A model generated the notes under the pieces. It was not told where the DNA came from and did no database searches. It saw nothing but the letters and a program-made list of their open reading frames with translations. This document shows positions 61,613 to 64,000 of a stretch of 64,000 nucleotides of DNA, one piece after another. Position 1 is the stretch's first letter. The number at the start of each line of letters is the position of its first letter. This stretch comes from Demequina litorisediminis (GTDB lineage Bacteria; Actinomycetota; Actinomycetes; Actinomycetales; Demequinaceae), in NCBI RefSeq assembly GCF_030161615.1, contig NZ_BSUN01000001.1, forward strand, positions 2,294,001-2,358,000, given 5' to 3'. The position numbers and the translations under genes were made by a program.

Positions 61613-62364
61613 ATGCCCGACGACAGTGACATGACGACGGGACCGGGAGACTCCCAGGCGCAGCGGCGCGTTCTGCTGAAGCTCTCCGGCGAGATGTTCG
61701 GCGGAGGCAAGGCTCGGCCTCGACCCTGATGTGGTCAGCCGAGTGTCGCGCGAGATCGCCGCGGCCGTCCGCCAGGGCGTGCAGATCGCGGTGGTCGTCG
61801 GTGGCGGCAACTTCTTCCGGGGAGCCGAGGCTCTCCGAGCGCGGCATGGAACGTGCCCGCGCCGACTACATGGGCATGCTGGGCACCGTCATGAACGCCC
61901 TCGCCCTGCAGGACTTCCTCGAGCAGGCCGGTGTCACCACCCGTGTGCAGACCGCCATCACGATGGGGCAGGTCGCCGAGTCCTACCTTCCTTTGCGCGC
62001 GATCCGTCACATGGAGAAGGGGCGCGTGGTGATCTTCGCCGCTGGCGCGGGCCTGCCGTACTTCTCGACCGACACCGTATCGCTGCAGCGAGCCCTGGAG
62101 ACCGGCTGCTCCGAGGTCCTGATGGGCAAGAACGGTGTGGACGCGGTGTACTCCGCTGACCCCCGCAAGGACCCGAATGCCGAGCGCCTCGATCACGTGA
62201 CCTACGCCGATGCGCTCGTGAAGCGCCTTGCGGTGATGGACGCCGCGGCCTTCTCGCTCGCTATGGACAACCGCATGCCGATGCAGGTCTTCGGACTCGA
62301 CACGCCAGGGAACGTGACCCGTGCGCTCCTGGGTGAAAGAATCGGCACCCTGGTCACCGCCTAA
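61613..62364 (+). CDS. pyrH: Uridylate kinase
   Basis: 249 residues after correcting AGCT-type insertions at 61710 and 61828. ATG follows AAGGAGG. Amino-acid-kinase fold: [77 protein letters not shown] and [16 protein letters not shown]. Phosphorylates UMP to UDP, allosterically controlled by GTP/UTP in the family. Confidence 0.96.
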
Positions 62365-62398
62365 GCGGCGCAACTTTTACCACCGTAAGGAGACACAC

Positions 62399-62958
62399 GT
62401 GATCGACGAGATCCTCCTCGAGGCCGAGGAGAACATGGACCGCGCCATCGCGGTCGCGAAGGACAACTTCGCCACCATTCGTTCCGGCCAGGCGTCCGCG
62501 GCGATGTTCGCGAACATCACGGTCGACTACTACGGTGCGCCCACGCCTTTGCAGCAGATCGCGTCGATCTCGGTGCCCGAGGCGCGCATGGTGCTGATTG
62601 CGCCCTACGACGCCTCCGCGAAGAAGGACATCGAGTCCGCCCTGCGCAACTCGGACCTGGGCGTGAACCCCTCGGACGACGGCACGGTGCTGCGCATCGT
62701 CATGCCTCAGGTGACCGAGGAGCGTCGCCGCGACTACGTAAAGGCTCGCCAAGTCCAAGGCGGAGGATGCTCGCGTGACCGTGCGCAACATGCGTCGCAA
62801 GGCGAAGGACCAGATCGACGGCGCTGTCAAGGACGGCGAGGTCGGTGAGGACGAGGGTGCGCGCGCAGAGAAGGAGCTCGACGGCCTCACCAAGAAGCAC
62901 GTCGACGTGATCGACGCGCTCCTGTCGTCGAAGGAAAGCGAGCCTGCTCGAGGTCTGA
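62399..62958 (+). CDS. frr: Ribosome recycling factor
   Basis: 185 residues after correcting AGCT-type insertions at 62742 and 62941; the latter hides the true end SELLEV. GTG start follows AAGGAG. SGQASAAMFANITVDYYGAPTPLQQIASISVPEARMV and RRDYVKLAKSKAEDARVTVRNMRRKAKDQI are hallmark segments. Splits post-termination ribosomes with EF-G. Confidence 0.96.
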
Positions 62959-62981
62959 CCTCGAGCGGCCTTCGGGTCGAC

Positions 62982-63930
62982 ATGAGCATCTTCCGCCGCC
63001 GGCCCTCCGCCGTTCCCGCATCCCAGGCTTCCACGCCGGCTGAACCTGCCGCCGTGGGCCTGGCCGATGCGCCCCTGGTGGCGCGCGTCGAGGCGCCCGT
63101 GGAGCAGGTGGCGCCCGTGTCCCGCTCGGGCCGCAACATGCCCATCGCGACCGCGGTGGGTCTGTTCATTCTGATCGCGGCGCTGGTGCTCGCGTGGTGG
63201 GATGCCGAGGTCTTCTCGGTGCTCTTGATGCTGGTGTGTGTCGCCGCCGTCCTCGAGTGGCGCTCTGCTCTGCGTCATCACGACCGCAGGCTCGCGGTGG
63301 TGCCCACCATCGTCGCGACGCTCGGGATGGGTATCGCGACTTACTTCGGCGGCGCCGAGGGGCTCGTCGTGGCCCTGATGGTCGCGTGCGGTGGCGTGGT
63401 CGCGTGGCGGGTGGGCGACGAGCGCATCGAGAACACGATGGCCGATGCGATGGCATCGGTCCTGACCCTGCTGTGGATCCCGTTCCTCGCGAGTTTCCTG
63501 ATCCTGATGGAGACCGCAGGCAATGGTTGGACGCGTGTCCTGATTCTGGTCCTCGCCGTGGTGGGCAACGACACCGGCGGATTGTTCGCAGGGATGGTGT
63601 TTGGCAAGCACCCCATGGCCAAGCGCGTGAGCCCCAAGAAGACCTGGGAAGGCTTCGCCGGGGGTGGTGCTTGGTACCGTCGCCGCGACCGTGGCCGCGT
63701 GGTTCCTGTATGACGGCCGCTGGTGGATCGGCACCGTGGCGGGCGTGGCGTGTTGCCTGGCCGCCGTGCTCGGTGACCTGGTGGAGTCCGCGCTGAAGCG
63801 CGACCTCCAGGTGAAGGACATGTCAAGCCTCATCCCCGGCCACGGTGGCATCCTGGACAGGCTTGACTCCATTCTTGTGGCCGCTCCCGCCGGCTACGTC
63901 GTTTTCGCTTTCTTTCTGGGGGTCTCATGA
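62982..63930 (+). CDS. cdsA: Phosphatidate cytidylyltransferase
   Basis: About 315-316 residues from ATG 62982. The G run at 63660-63664 has the wrong length (one extra, or two missing), between KTWEGFAG and VVLGTVAATVAA. Several membrane helices. The CDP-diglyceride synthase signature VGNDTGGLFAGMVFGKHPMAKRVSPKKTWEGF and the C-terminal GDLVESALKRDLQVKDMSSLIPGHGGILDRLDS are complete. Makes CDP-diacylglycerol. A Pro/Ala-rich cytoplasmic N-terminus of about 45 residues precedes the first helix. Confidence 0.93.
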
Positions 63931-64000
63931 CCGACCGTCCCGTCCTGCAGATGGCCGCTCCGCGGCGTGGCAAGCCGCCGCAGCACTTCGCCGATCTCAA
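63927..64000 (+). CDS. rlmN: Start of a 23S rRNA (adenine-C2)-methyltransferase-like gene
   Basis: ATG at 63927 overlaps the cdsA stop (ATGA). The 24 visible residues (TDRPVLQMAAPRRGKPPQHFADL) resemble the N-terminus of actinobacterial RlmN, which has PRRGKPPxHLADL and usually follows cdsA. The radical-SAM core lies beyond the window edge, so the call rests on this short segment and on gene order. Confidence 0.7.
   Translation, partial: MTDRPVLQMAAPRRGKPPQHFADL

Overview
This is a contiguous chromosomal window of a high-GC Gram-positive bacterium. Gene order (smc-ftsY-amtB-glnB-glnD-ffh, rpsP-khpA-rimM-trmD-rplS-lepB-rnhB-DUF2469, comM-dprA-xerC-whiG, rpsB-tsf-pyrH-frr-cdsA-rlmN), GTG starts, ATGA/GTGA gene overlaps, a SigK/RskA pair, WhiG and a translational ileS T-box all point to Actinomycetota, most likely Micrococcales (Demequina/Cellulomonas-like). 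The genus is an inference. I saw no rRNA, tRNA, CRISPR array, IS element or prophage.

The dominant feature is technical or epigenetic. Nearly every frame break in this window, including those in essential genes, sits where the conserved protein requires the tetranucleotide AGCT. The sequence shows AGGCT or AGCCT there (rarely AGGCCT, AGT, or AGC with CT lost). I count about 75 such sites by hand. Removing them, plus a dozen G/C homopolymer contractions, restores one open frame in every affected gene, and each corrected length becomes a multiple of three. I therefore annotate these genes as intact CDSs over their full span and list the break positions. The probable cause is systematic mis-calling at a modified AGCT palindrome.

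Layout. 1-7.2 kb: an end fragment, a YbaK-type deacylase, and a roughly 2,190-residue secreted multidomain protein. 7.5-15.2 kb: two hydrolases (one embedded in a polytopic membrane protein), SigK and RskA, a patatin/PlsC/ICMT-like lipid operon, and an HTH regulator. 15.2-24.2 kb: an MFS exporter, a VOC protein, an ArsB/NhaD-type transporter, T-box-controlled ileS, a sulfurtransferase, an esterase. 24.4-30.1 kb: two tandem folC genes, DUF4233, membrane proteins, apt, ndk, yqhA. 30.1-42 kb: smc, ftsY, the amtB-glnB-glnD nitrogen module behind a GlnR-like box, ffh, an amidohydrolase. 42.1-45.5 kb: a ferric-reductase-like protein, an FMN-binding protein, ApbE and a lipoprotein. 45.6-51.2 kb: ribosome and RNA-modification genes, with a beta-helix lipoprotein on the other strand. 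51.3-53.7 kb: a TetR/MFS pair with three phased operator dyads. 53.9-58.9 kb: yraN, comM, dprA, xerC, whiG. 58.9-64 kb: an M23 peptidase opposite rpsB, tsf, pyrH, frr, cdsA and the start of rlmN.

Functionally the window is mostly housekeeping: translation (IleRS, S2, S16, L19, EF-Ts, RRF, RimM, TrmD, KhpA), protein export (Ffh, FtsY, LepB), chromosome maintenance (SMC, XerC, RnhB, DprA), nitrogen sensing, folate and nucleotides, and phospholipid synthesis. Accessory elements are the giant surface protein, the flavin electron-transfer cassette, the drug-efflux pair and the membrane esterase.
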